Source of the DNA: Daphnia pulex
Lineage: Eukaryota > Arthropoda > Branchiopoda > Diplostraca > Daphniidae
Assembly (NCBI RefSeq): GCF_021134715.1
Contig: NC_060026.1
Location: 14,065,001-14,129,000, forward strand
Direction: 5' to 3'
DNA length: 64,000 nucleotides
Below, one piece after another: positions 41,630 through 52,899 of this stretch. Each line of letters opens with the position of its first letter. Within the stretch, counting starts at the first letter, position 1. The notes below the pieces were generated by a model. The model was given only the letters and a program-made list of their open reading frames with translations. It was not told the DNA's origin and did no database searches. A program made the position numbers and the translations under genes.

Positions 41630-43656
41630 CTTCTCTGTGGGTCTGCCAACTCAGTTCACAGTGTTGTTCAAACCATTTGATTATAGTGAGAGTGAGATTG
41701 ACGTCGACGTAATCAGAGGAAGTTATCCTGGCAATAGTCTTGGCACTTGGCACCAGATGAAGAAAACACACCACCGACATATTGACAAGGACAATACCAA
41801 ACGAAATTCATCAAGGTGGAGGCAACAGGTAAGAACTTTTTTATTATATGCTGCGAATTGTCGACGAGTACACATGTTCCAATAGTGGATGCATTAGCAA
41901 TAATTTAATTAACCAACACGACCTGATTGAAATTGAAATTGTATTTTATCATGTTGGTCTCTCGTTTTTAAGCGACAGTTGCTATTCTTTGTAATCATTT
42001 TCATACCGAGCGAATATCCATTTTATATATTTTTTTAAATTCGTATTTTCTAAATTAAAACCGAAAAAGTGAAACGCATTTATTAAAGATAAATGAGATA
42101 CGTAGTAAAAGTTTTATTCTCGTGTTGATTTGATTTAATTTTGAGCTGCGATAGACAAATAAATTTAAAATGTTATTTTTTTTGTAAAACTTTCAATCAA
42201 AATGAGTTTTTTTCAAATTACCTTTTTGCTTTTAAAGATAGATACGCCAATTTATGTTCAGTGGTGAACAAGTTTAGTGTGATTGTAACTGTGAAAAGAT
42301 TTTTGAAAATTCCGATCCGTAGTTGAATTAGAGGCGAATGAATTTTCTCTCATTCCAAGTCCACCCTCTAATCCCTCTATATTGTAAATTTGGCAATCAA
42401 ATTTGATTTTCTTCTTGTCGCGTCCACATTTTTACAGATAGAAAATTGAAATTGGCATGTGCATTAAAAATGCACAGTTACATCCACTGTTCAATTTTCG
42501 TCCAGAAACTCTCACCCCTTCACGAATGAAAGTTGATCGAATTTTTTTCCCTTCCCTATTTTTTTAGTACCAAAATTTGGCGTCGAAATTTTTGTTTTAA
42601 TTTTTTTTAATTCCTTTTTACTTTTTTAAAATATCAGCTTAAATTTTTATGCGATTTCAAGCAGTGTCCGGCAATCAAATTGAAATTATTTTTGTAGGGG
42701 GGGAGGAGGCTTAGTCAAATTCCCTGCCCTTGATTGTGCAGATAATAAATATCCTTGAATTTTCGTTGAGTCATACAAAACTATAATTTTGTATAGAACT
42801 GTGTAGAAATTTTGAGAAAATTCCAATCGGTAACCAAATTAAAAGCAAATAAATTTTCTCCCATTTCTAGTCCACCTTCTATTTTATAAATTTGGCAATC
42901 AAAATCGGTTTTCCCCTTGTCGCGTCCAGAGTTTTGCAAATAGAAACTTGAAAATTTGTTTCTGCGTTAAAAATGTATAGTTGCATCTACAGTTTAATTT
43001 TGGTAATGATATTCCCACTCATTCACGAATGGGAGTCGAACGAATTTCTCCCCTTCCCTTATTTTTCTCATCCTGCCACCGTGAGAAGGAAATAATTTAA
43101 AATTTAATGAAATAAAATTGAAATAGTGAAAAACGTTTTTAAAGATAAACGAGATGTGTAGACGCATCGTTTTCGATTTAATTTCAAGCGAAATTTAAAA
43201 ATTTAAAAATAAATTAATTTTTATATCTGGCAATCAAAATTAGTTTTCCACGTTCCCTGCCCTTGATTTTAGAGATAGAAAAGCCATTTTTCTGGACGAG
43301 TGCACAACTGAAATGGTAATTCGTCGGTAAAAAAATTATTTGAAAATTCCGATCCGTAGTTGAATTAGGGACAAATGAATTTTCTCTCATTTCAAGGCCT
43401 CCCGTTTTTTGTCAATCTGGCAATCAAAATTGGTTTTTTGATGGTCACGTCTAGAGTTTTGCAGATAGAATTTTGAAACTTGGTTAGTGTATTAAGTAAG
43501 TACAATTTCATCCACAGTTCAATTTTCGTAAAGAAATGCCTACCCCTTAATGAATTGGAAACGAATGAGTTTATTTCCCTTCCCCCTTAAAATTCCCCTC
43601 CCCAAATTTTCGCGTCGACGATGATTTTGCGAATTTGGGATGTTGAACCGCAAACT
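41630..43656. repeat. Duplicated non-coding block D2 with three or more tandem units
   Basis: Aligns with D1 (11030-12508) by shared anchors, but is about 550 bp longer because the internal unit is present more times (around 42060-42540, 42660-43060 and 43170-43600). Units share TGGCAATCAAAATT, TTTTGCAGATAGAAA, GGACGAGTGCACAACTG and GAATTTTCTC[TC]CATT motifs. The block ends at the stop codon of C1q copy 2, as D1 ends at copy 1. Confidence 0.7.
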
Positions 43657-45736
43657 TCAAAGGGAGACGACAATTTCCTCCTCCAACATGAAACCCGTGA
43701 AATGGGTCATGTGGTAACTGCTGTCAAGCAAATGCGAGGATGAATCATAATAATAAGCAATCTGCACCCAGACTTGATCGCCTGTTTTCAAGTTGAGCGT
43801 CGACTGGAGGGTCAACGGACTATTTTGATCAACGGGGGTGTTTGCCTCGTAAACATGACTCGACCCGATTACATTCCCGTTCAAATAAAGACGAGAATAA
43901 AACACAGCAGAAGATGAAGAATAAATACTCGCCAGTGCCGTGAAAGAGAAAAAATAAATTCCCGGTCGCGGTGCCGTGAATTTCCCTGACGTCAAATCCA
44001 TGGCATTTCCCTCGTTCACCCGCGCCAAATCGAACGGAATCGGAGTTCCAGTTGTGTCAAAATTAGAATTTCTCTGGACGTAGAAATGGACGGGCGCAGA
44101 TTTGACGTCGACGTATCCAATCCATTTCTGGAAACCTTTTCATCAATTAAAGAATTAGATAATTGCAACTGAATAATTCGCGAGAATCTAAAACATTTAC
44201 CCGCATCGTCAGGGAGTTTAGTGAAATCGCAGTAAACCGATTCCATCATCGCCGATCCCATGACGGAATAAAATCCGTTCAGGGTGTGGCCAATCAACCA
44301 CAAATCTTTGCACGACTTTGGCAGTCCAGTCAAAGTCACTAATCCGGTGCACACGAGTCGGCCAAGGGTGTGGACGCCGGATGAAGTTTCCAGTTGAGTT
44401 CGACCGAAATTCAAACGAGTGACGGGCAGAACATTTTTGTCGGTAATGACACCTGCATACAAAATTAATTTTATTCATTTGAATTCTATACAAACGTTGG
44501 AACCGTAACTCCGCGTAACTCACCGTCGTCGACTAATTGAAGTGGTGCAAGAGCATCGCAATTGCATTTCGCCGCAGGATCGACGCAATTTGCATCAATT
44601 CCGCACTGGCAGGTGTGAACTCCGTCCGTGTTACTTCCGGCCCAAAAGTATTGCGCATTTCCTTCTCTGTCGTTCCACCAGGAATAGGCGACGCCATTTG
44701 ACTCGAATGGGGCATAGTTGCAATCATACTAATAATATAATTAAGAATTAAAAAATAAGAAAAGAAAATCAATTAAACTGATGAAAATAAAACTGACTCT
44801 AATCGACTGATGGCATTCAGTGGATAATTCCATCAAAGCTTTTATTTGTCCCATTGACGAATTGTAGTTGATGGAGCGTGAATAGCACCCGGCATCGGCG
44901 CAGTGTCCCACATTTAAAGAAGATTCACTATCGTGTAGAATTGAGGTCGATCCTGTTTTCATGGAAAGACAATGAATCAGATCATATTTTTCTTTAATTG
45001 AAAATTTAAGTATTTCACCTGATGTCATATCGCAGAAAACGTAAATTGGGTTATCGCCTACACCTTGTCCGTCCGGATCGATCCAGTGCATTCCGGATGA
45101 AAGTGAAGGATCGGCCGCACGAAGTTCTCTGCATGACCTTGGAATTCCGCTCCTTCCAGTTGATCGAATTGAAATTTCTTTTTTAACTGGAAATAATTTT
45201 GAATCAGTGGAAACCGGAAGTTCAGCCGCTTCCAACAGGGAAGTTAATCTTCTTTCTTGATCCTGAATTTTGACTTCCAGTTGGACATTTTTGGCCTCTA
45301 ATTGAGTTACTTTCAATGCCAAATCTTGTCTCAGTTCATTCTGTCATAGAAAAGACAAAAGTGTTTACCCAACAGTGAAACTCTGAATTAAATTAAACAA
45401 ATTGTCTTACATTTAGTTCGAGTTGCGCCTCCAGTTGTGTTACTTTTGCCTGCTGTTCAATCGCTGTCGATTTCAAACTTGTCGCGTCTTGTTTCATTTG
45501 AATCTATTGACAAATGAAATAAAATTACATTAAGACATGAAAAATAACAAATTTAATTGTCAACATCAGAAGTCTCGCATTAAAAAGAAATGTTGATAAA
45601 TTCTTACATAATTTTCCTTCAGTTGTAGGAATTCTTCCTCCAAGGAAAATGCAGCGCCAGTTGAACTCGGCGTCCAGAAGATGAAAACCAACAGCAAAAC
45701 AACTTGGGTGAGTGAAACTACAGAAAAATGCGCCAT
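43657..45736 (-). CDS. Secreted coiled-coil/CASPR-type fibrinogen/C1q protein, copy 2, 544 aa
   Basis: Seven exons on the minus strand: 45608-45736, 45411-45503, 45019-45340, 44798-44952, 44524-44728, 44201-44452, 43657-44135. The first two exons and the last two match copy 1 closely. Between them a phase-1-to-phase-1 module adds a fibrinogen-like region of the contactin-associated-protein/neurexin-IV kind: SGMHWIDPDGQG and VFCDMTSGST, then YAPFESNGVAYSWWN, CQCGIDANCVDP and CNCDALAPLQLVDDG, continuing VITDKNVLPVTRLNFGRT. After a second half-domain (LPKSCKDLWLIGHTL, SVYCDFTKL) comes the C1q head (FTAPRPGIYFFSFTAL, FTGFMLEEE). There is a signal peptide and a coiled coil. It is probably secreted and oligomeric. 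CASPR-type fibrinogen joined to C1q is unusual; a recognition or adhesion role is inferred. Confidence 0.83.
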
Positions 45737-45777
45737 TCTTTAGTTGTTCGGAATTATAGATGAGACTGTGTTTTCCA

Positions 45778-45801
45778 ACTGAACGTGCGTTTCAATTTAT
45801 A
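45778..45801 (-). promoter_or_regulatory. TATA box and TCAGT initiator of C1q copy 2
   Basis: TATAAATTG at 45793-45801 and TCAGT at 45778-45782 on the minus strand. The initiator is exact here, while copy 1 has the altered TCGAGT at the same place. Confidence 0.6.
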
Positions 45802-46400
45802 CATAGTTGGACCTGTTGCTGTTGCGTCCAACTTAAACGTTGTGATGAGTTGAGAACAACAGGGTTTTGTGTCTGTAAATAAGAAGATAAGTTTTCGATT
45901 AGAATTTTTAAATGTCAGTTTAATGTCATGGTATTATTTGTTTTTGTATACGTGGCTAGGCCAATCTTCCCTTTATTGAACAAGGGGATTAACCTGCGGA
46001 CTGGCCGAACAGGGAAAAAAACAGAAAAACAAAAACAAATAGATTTTAATTATTGACTCGAATGAACTGCAATAAGTTTAAATAAAAAAAAGACTCGTAA
46101 ACGAAAACAGAGCCATAGTGGCCTAGCATCTGCAATTCTGTATGCAGAAGAAATAGGTTGGCGCTCCTTCTGTCCTATGTGTTGTTGTTGTCTGTTGTTG
46201 TTGTGTATTATTGTAAGAAGAGGGGGGGGGAAGAACGATCACATGTATAAATTTTGTTTACAAAAATTTTAAATCTTGTGTTCTCTTACTTTGATTCAAA
46301 GCTGGCATTGATGAGAATTCGTTACATCCACTTCACCATTCAAGAGATGCTAGACGGCCAAAGTGACACAAACCAAGTTAGTTTGAAATAATTTTATTCG
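45802..46400. other. Duplicated 5' flank of C1q copy 2
   Basis: 45802-46160 aligns with 13855-14230 upstream of copy 1. GTT repeats at about 46185-46205 and a GGGGGGGG run near 46222 follow. No gene is seen. Confidence 0.6.
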
Positions 46401-46720
46401 CATTCTTTAGTTTTCGGAAAATTAAACTATACTTCCAAACTGGACGTTTCAATTTATATAGTTGGATCCTTTGTTGCATGTAAGTGAAAGGTTACACTTA
46501 TTGATAAATTTAGATAAACGGGTTTTTATGTTTATTTAATCCCTGTAAATAAGAAGATAAGTTTTCGGTTCGAATTTTTAAATGTCAGTCTCATGGTCTG
46601 ATGTTATTTGTTTTGTACGTGGCTATAGACAATCTAATGTTTACTGAAGTGGAGATTACATTGCGGACATGGACAAACAGGGAAAAAAAGTTGATATCAA
46701 TTATTGACTCAAATATCTCA
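46401..46720 (-). pseudogene. Second stub of a C1q-family gene: promoter and 5' flank only
   Basis: CATTCTTTAG at 46401 matches the sequence around the C1q start codon, followed by the TATATAAATTG TATA element near 46452 and the same 5' flank (AAGAAGATAAGTTTTCG, AATGTCAGTC). No coding exon follows in the expected place; sequence between this stub and the exon remnant at 46900 is missing or scrambled. Confidence 0.55.
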
Positions 46721-46809
46721 AGTTTTTTACGTTTTATAATCGTATTCCACAAAAAGAGAACTGACAATTACTGTAGGTGAAGGAAAGTTTAAATTTAATT
46801 GAAGTGAAA

Positions 46810-46965
46810 TTGTCGATTGACGAGTGCTGCTCCCATCGTGATTCGCATTAGCAATCGTTTAATTAAGTTTTAATTTAATTCAATTAAAAGTAAAATTAAA
46901 ACTCGTCGTACCATTTTGATTGGCAATTAAGTTGCAGTAAATCATTTCCATCTTCTTCGATCCAT
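46810..46965 (-). pseudogene. Remnant of a C1q-family fibrinogen-half exon
   Basis: 46903-46962 matches the 3' part of the exon of copy 3 at 50500-50570, including the splice donor (CGTACCATTTTGATT on the plus strand) and the YCN motif, but the upstream part of the exon and all other exons are absent. 46810-46870 resembles 11264-11320 of block D1. Confidence 0.5.
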
Positions 46966-47489
46966 TCGAATCATTGGGTTTTTCCACTTGTGCGAATAAA
47001 GTCCAGCGTCGTGTAGACGATAAAGCAGCAGAAATGTCATCTGATATTCCCGCCAAGGTTTTTTAAACAGAACCAACAGATTTCGTTTCTTTAAAATAAA
47101 ATAGAACAAAACCAATAAAACAACACTGAGAGATTAGAGAAATCTCGAACGCCACTCTTTTTTCACATTGTAATAAGTTTGGTCATAACTGAAAACCAAC
47201 CGCTTATGCGCACAATTCGCCGGTCTATTAAGAAACGGTCCACATCAGCATTTGCCAGTTCTAGACTCTACCGCTCCACAGTCGGTTATTAATAACTGGC
47301 AGTTTTCTTTTTCTTTAAATGTTTCTGCCAAAAATCCTCATTATGCACACGACCATGTTAATGCGGCATCCGACATGTTGCCAACCGAATATCTTTTATC
47401 TTTGGTCGTTTCGAACCCGTGTTGTATGAACTACCAGCACTTTCTTGCCCGAACTACATACTTTGCATTTTCAATAGTAGATGGCACAT
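46966..47489. other. No gene recognised
   Basis: Small open frames only (for example 47252-47515), with no conserved motif. Confidence 0.4.
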
Positions 47490-49974
47490 ACGAGACGTGT
47501 CATGTTTGGCTTTAAAATTGTTGAGATGTTTCGTTTTTTACAACAAACTTACCTTTTTGAAACGGCCGTTATTGCTGTTCTTTTTCACACTGTAAGTCTT
47601 GGCTGTAAGTTAATTTGCCAATTAAAACGGGGGGAAAAACGAAGATTAATGAAATGCGTAGGGACTAGGGAATAGAAAAGCATGGAACCTTTAATTCTGT
47701 TTCTTTAATGCTGTTTAATAATAATCAAGGTTTACCAACATTCCCAAACTTTTTCTTACTTTCTGTTGTTTCTGTCTAAATATTTTTCGTAACCCATTTT
47801 TATTTTTCATTTAGATAAACAGCATCCAGTTTCATTGGAGAAACTTAACGATTTCAGTCGAGTTACGAATCTCTTCAATTCCCCTTTCTTTAAATGTCCT
47901 CGTGTACGCCCATGTGAGTGTGGGTGTATTCACGAGGACGCCTTTTTCCTGATATCCCGCCCGGTGGATTCAACTCATCGGCGGATGGATGAAGTAACTG
48001 TGGATGCCTGGCTGTATTTCCTAGGCATAAAGGTAGGACACAATTGATTTTTATTCTTCATTTTTGACTATTACGTGGTGGCGTTTGATTATCAGTCGGG
48101 ACAAAACATATAGAACGGAATACGATTATTCTTGAGCTAGGCCTCTAAATTGGAACTGTTTTTATTTGCCGTTTTTGTTGACTCAGTCAGGGTTCATTAA
48201 ATATTTCATTTGTAGAACGCAGTTCAGGCATGTTTTGGTACCCCACAACTCACCGACTTTTGATAATTTTCTACATTTATTAGATAACTTGTGATAACTT
48301 GTTAAAAATAAAATAATCTCTTCTATTATATAGTCGTGTATCGATATTTTAACCGATAAGAAAGTCACACCAGCAAAGAAACAATTTCATTTAGAAAAAT
48401 GAAAATTTGACCCTTGTCCTTGGGTTAAAGAAATCTGGAATTCTTATACTGAAAATATGTGGCCTATCACAATTTTAGCTTTGAATTTTTGTTTCGTGGC
48501 ATATAAGAATCAACTGCTGTTGGCGCTGACATGGCCACCAACGTAATGTGACATTAGAAGTGAAATTATTGAGCCCCCAAACGATCGTGAATGACTGACC
48601 GTGAGTTCATCTTTGGAGTGGCGTGAGAAGAGAGATTTATTACCTCTGACATTAAAGACCAAACGAACGTCATCAAAGTAAGAAGAATCTTCATTTAATT
48701 AACTAAACACGACATGGTTCAATTCAAATGTTGATCTCAACATTTTGGTCTTTAGAAACTGAACGATTTCGTCTTTTTTTTACACCGCGTTGGCGTGGCC
48801 GTCCATTTCGTGCGGGATTTACCGTGAAATTCACATTTTTAAATTAAAACCTTTTTTAAAAATTAAAACCAATTTTTTTTTGTTTTGTTTTAAGATGATA
48901 TAAGCCATTCAGCGTTAATGTTATGTCACGTTAAGCTGCGATCCCCAATCAAATTGGATTTTTCTTTATATTTTTATTATAAAATCCAGTCCCGTGTCCT
49001 TGATTTTGCAAACAGACGCGTGAATTTGCGTTCATCCATGCACAACTGTAATGAGCGTAGAACTGTGAAAAGGTTTTGAAAAAATTCCAAACCGTAAATG
49101 AATTAGACGCGAATGAATTTTCCCCCAAATTTATTCCAGTCTGCATTTAGTAAAAATTTGGCAATCAAAATTAGTTTTTTACTTGCCATGCCCACATTTT
49201 TACAGATAGAAAATTGAAAATTGGCGTGTGCATAAAAAATGTTTATTTGCATCTACAATTTAATTTTCGTCAAGAAATTTCCACTCCTTAATGAATTGGA
49301 GTCGACCAAATTTTCTATCCTTCCCAATTTTTTTTTCTCTACTCCCATCCTGCGACCGTGGGAAGAAATTGATTAAAATTTAATCAAATCAAATTTTAAA
49401 AAAATTGAAAATCTTCCTTCAAGGTAAACGAGATGTGTAGAAGCAACGTTTTCGTGTTGATTTCAATCTTTCAATTTTAAAATTAAAAATAAAATCGAGT
49501 TTTAAATCTGGCAATTGAGCAATTAAATTGAGTTTTCCACGTCCCCTGCCCTTGATTTCAAAGCCATTTGACCAGTGATTTTTTGTTGACGAGTGCATAA
49601 CTGAAATTTTAATTCATCTAAAAAAGAATTTTTGGAAAATTCCGATCCGTAAGTGAATTAGGGGCAAATGAATTTTCTCTAATTTACAGTCCACCTGCAT
49701 TTTGTAAATTTGACAATTAAAATTGTTTTTTTTTTGTTTGTAATGTCTAGAGTTTTTCAGATGGAAACTTGAAACTTGGTTTGTGTAGTGTATTTGCATT
49801 CACAGTCAAATTTTAGAAAAATAATGCCCGCTCCTTATTGAATTAAGAGTCGAACGAATTTTCTTCCCACCCCCCACCCCCCCCCCCCTTAAAATTCCCT
49901 TCCTCCTCAAAATTGCGTGTCAACAAAACTGTTTGGGTCGAAAATGTTTCGTGCGTCACCGATGAAGTTGAACC
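47490..49974. repeat. Duplicated non-coding block D3, interrupted
   Basis: 47525-47640 resembles 11380-11460 of D1 (AACGGCCGTT, TTTTTCACAC, GCCAATTAAAACGGGG). 48690-49974 resembles the C1q-proximal parts of D1 and D2, with tandem units at about 48940-49340 and 49500-49870. 47640-48690 does not match and looks inserted or unrelated; it includes an unconserved 70-residue open frame at 47835. The block ends at the stop codon of C1q copy 3. Confidence 0.6.
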
Positions 49975-52131
49975 TCAAAGGGAGTCGAAAATTTCCTCCT
50001 CCAACATGAAACCCGTGAAATGGGTGAAGTGGGAACTGCTGTCAGACAAATACGAGGATGAACCACCAGAATAAGAAATCTGCACCCAGACTTGATCGCC
50101 TGTTTTCAAGTTGAGCGTCGACTGGAGGGTCAACGGACTCAATTGATCAACGGGGGTGTTTGCCTCGTAAACATTACTCCTCCCGATTGAATACCCGTTC
50201 AAATAAAGATCAGAATCAAGATAAACATCAGATGAAGATTTAAGATGCGCCCGTCCCGTGAAAGAGAAAAAATAAATTCCCGGTCGCGGTGCCGTGAATT
50301 TCCCCGACGTCAAATCCATGCCATTTCCCTCGTTCAGCCGCGCAAAACTAAACGGAATCGGAGTTTTAGTCGTGTTAAATGAAGAATTTCTCTGGACGTG
50401 GAAATGGACGGGCGCCGATTTGACGTCGACGTATCCGATCCTTTTTTGTTTGTCTGTACAAAGAAAAAGATTTAGATGAACAATAACAAGCAAAAATAGC
50501 ACGAGTCGTACCATTTTGATTAGCAAAAAAGTTGCAGTAAACAACTTCCATGTTCTTCGATCCTTTTACCAAAAAGAATCCGCCCAATTTGTGTCCCGTC
50601 CGCTGCAGATCGTCACATGAGGTTGGCATTTGACCAATGTCAATTAATTCACTCGTTTGGGCTGTTTAAAAAAATTTGATTTACAAATTACTTAATTTAA
50701 TTTACAATTTAATTAATCGTATATTGTAAACAGACTTTAAGTTTATCATTTTACCGTTTAATTTGGTCGTCAGGTCATCGACGGTGGATTTCGTTTGACT
50801 CAATTCGATCCTAGTTGAGGTCAATAATGTTTTGGTGGCTTCCAACTCTATTTCGGTAATTTCCAACATTTGTTGTACCTCTGTAAAATTCATATTAGAC
50901 TTTAGTCGTAATTTGATTTCTTATTATTGATTTAATTAATTAATTAGAAGAAAACTAAATTTAATTTTGGTTATCAGTTATCACACAGAAGTCCCGCTGT
51001 GGAATGTTAAAAAACTCGCGCAAGAAAAGGAAGAATCTTTTTCACAGTAATTTGAAATTACCCGCTAGATTTTCTTCAGTGACTTTTATTTTACCTGAAA
51101 ACATCTCTGAAAAGATTGCGGCAAATTCCTTTTTAGTTTCTGAAATTCACAAAATATTTTGTTTTTAATTCTTTTTAAAAACCTTTTATTTAAAAACTTA
51201 ATATGCAGTTTCAACTTCTACAACTTAATTAATAAATTTTTATTATATTACCTTCCCTAATGGCGATTAGCTCTTTCGAAAAGTTAACTTCGAGATTTGC
51301 CATTGTTTCTAAAAATATTTTAATGTAAATTTTTTATGTTAGGGCCATTTTATTCGCGAATAGAATTGTGATAATGAATCAGAATGAATCCATTTTTAAT
51401 ACCTTTGTTGTCTTGTGCTGGCAATTTATTTTCTTCAGATATAACCCCATCATTGACACAATCATCTAGAAATGAAAAAGTCGAATAAATTTTTGTTTGT
51501 CCAGTATTTAAAAAATCAGCGCACCGTCGTTCAATTTAGGATTAAATTCAAGTTGCAAATGTTCAAATTGTTTAGGAAAATTCAGCATTTGAGTCTTCAC
51601 TCGACCGCAATCTTCCCGTGTCGGGCAGATCAAGGTAAACCTGAGTGACGGCTGATTGTCATACAGGCGCCACTCATTAGTCAGTGAGAAATCAGGAGAT
51701 TGCACTTTGCTGGTCAGCCTGACACTGTCGAAAGGAAGGACTTTCACGTGACTGGGCTCGATCTGTTGACTGAGGAGCTGCGAAAGATGCTGGGTCACAT
51801 TTCTTTTGACTTCTTGATTCCAGATGTGAAAACTGACACTGAGAATTCCCTGGGTGACCGTTTGATTGTGAATGGAAACGACATTCAGGCGATTTAGCAG
51901 AGCCATCGGCGAGTGGAAATAGATTTTCTTGCTGTTTTTAGTTGTTTGACTGTCGTAAATGTTGACACAAACAGACTCAAATTTCACGGATGAAATTTTA
52001 ATCGGCGGTTTATCCTCGCGAGGATCGGACGAGGTGGGATCTGTTAAAGGATCGGGCGATTCAGAAGAAGTCAAACTTGTCAGAAAAAAAATCGACGCAA
52101 TTATCAGTTTCCATGACAACCAAATTCCCAT
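49975..52131 (-). CDS. Secreted N-domain/coiled-coil/fibrinogen-half/C1q protein, copy 3, 508 aa
   Basis: Seven exons on the minus strand: 51525-52131, 51403-51465, 51252-51308, 51095-51139, 50755-50880, 50512-50661, 49975-50453; every internal junction is phase 1. The protein opens with a signal peptide (MGIWLSWKLIIASIFFLTSL) and a Ser/Asp/Pro linker, then a domain of about 160 residues with no family I recognise (VSIHNQTVTQGILSVSF, HVKVLPFDSVRLTSKV, NEWRLYDNQPSLRFTLIC). Small exons encode a long coiled coil (MANLEVNFSKELIAI to VDDLTTKLN). Then come the fibrinogen half (MPTSCDDLQRTGHKLGGFF, VVYCNFFANQND) and the C1q head (FTAPRPGIYFFSF, FTGFMLEEE). Compared with copies 1 and 2 it has a wholly different N-terminal half, so the gene was made by joining. 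Uniform phase-1 introns favour such exon shuffling. Confidence 0.83.
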
Positions 52132-52899
52132 CTGTAAATTTAAAATTTACGAAATAGCATGACAATTTATTGATATAACAACAATTATTTGTTTAATAAT
52201 TGAATTTATTTCTGTTTTAATTTTTACTAACTTCGAAACAGAACTCGGATCTCTCGATGTGCTTCGGTGAAGAGCAGCTGAAGATGTGACGGTATGAACT
52301 GAAGGCCAGCAAATTTAAACGAAGTTTTGTGATGCGTCAGTCTTAACCGAAACGTTTTCTTTTCCTGTCTCGTTCGTGCACAGCAAAGTCCGGTCATGGC
52401 TATCCGCCAGCGCCTGAGGAAAATGAAGCCTATACCTATCCACTTATCAGTGATCACATTCCATCTCCAAAAGGACTGCATTGCCACTTAAGGTTAACGT
52501 ACTGCGATAGCCTTGCAAACAAAGTAAAACCCCAAACAAAATTATCGACGCCATAAAAATATTTTAGTAGTACGAATCAACAACCGACACAAGTTAAGTT
52601 GCGGAATAACTGTACATTGCAAAACATAATAAGGACGAATAAGGACAAGTTAATCCATAAGTACAGCAAAAAAATTTAAATTTCATTTAGTAATTTAATT
52701 AATTTTTAAAAAAATAAGTTAGGTTAGTCTATTGCAGCTACAAATAAAATTACTGAAATCTCTTCAATTATCTGGTCATCAGGAATTAGAGCAGCTGATT
52801 GGTGACGTCCGAGGCAGATTCGGTGACGGAATCATTATGCAGACGGCATTCAACTTTACATAGACACTTTCTAACGCCGACTCCGACTGGCCAGCTGCT
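52132..52899. other. Upstream region of C1q copy 3
   Basis: No promoter copy of the type found before copies 1 and 2 is visible, in line with the different 5' half of this gene. A minus-strand open frame at 52227-52487 has no recognisable content. Confidence 0.4.
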
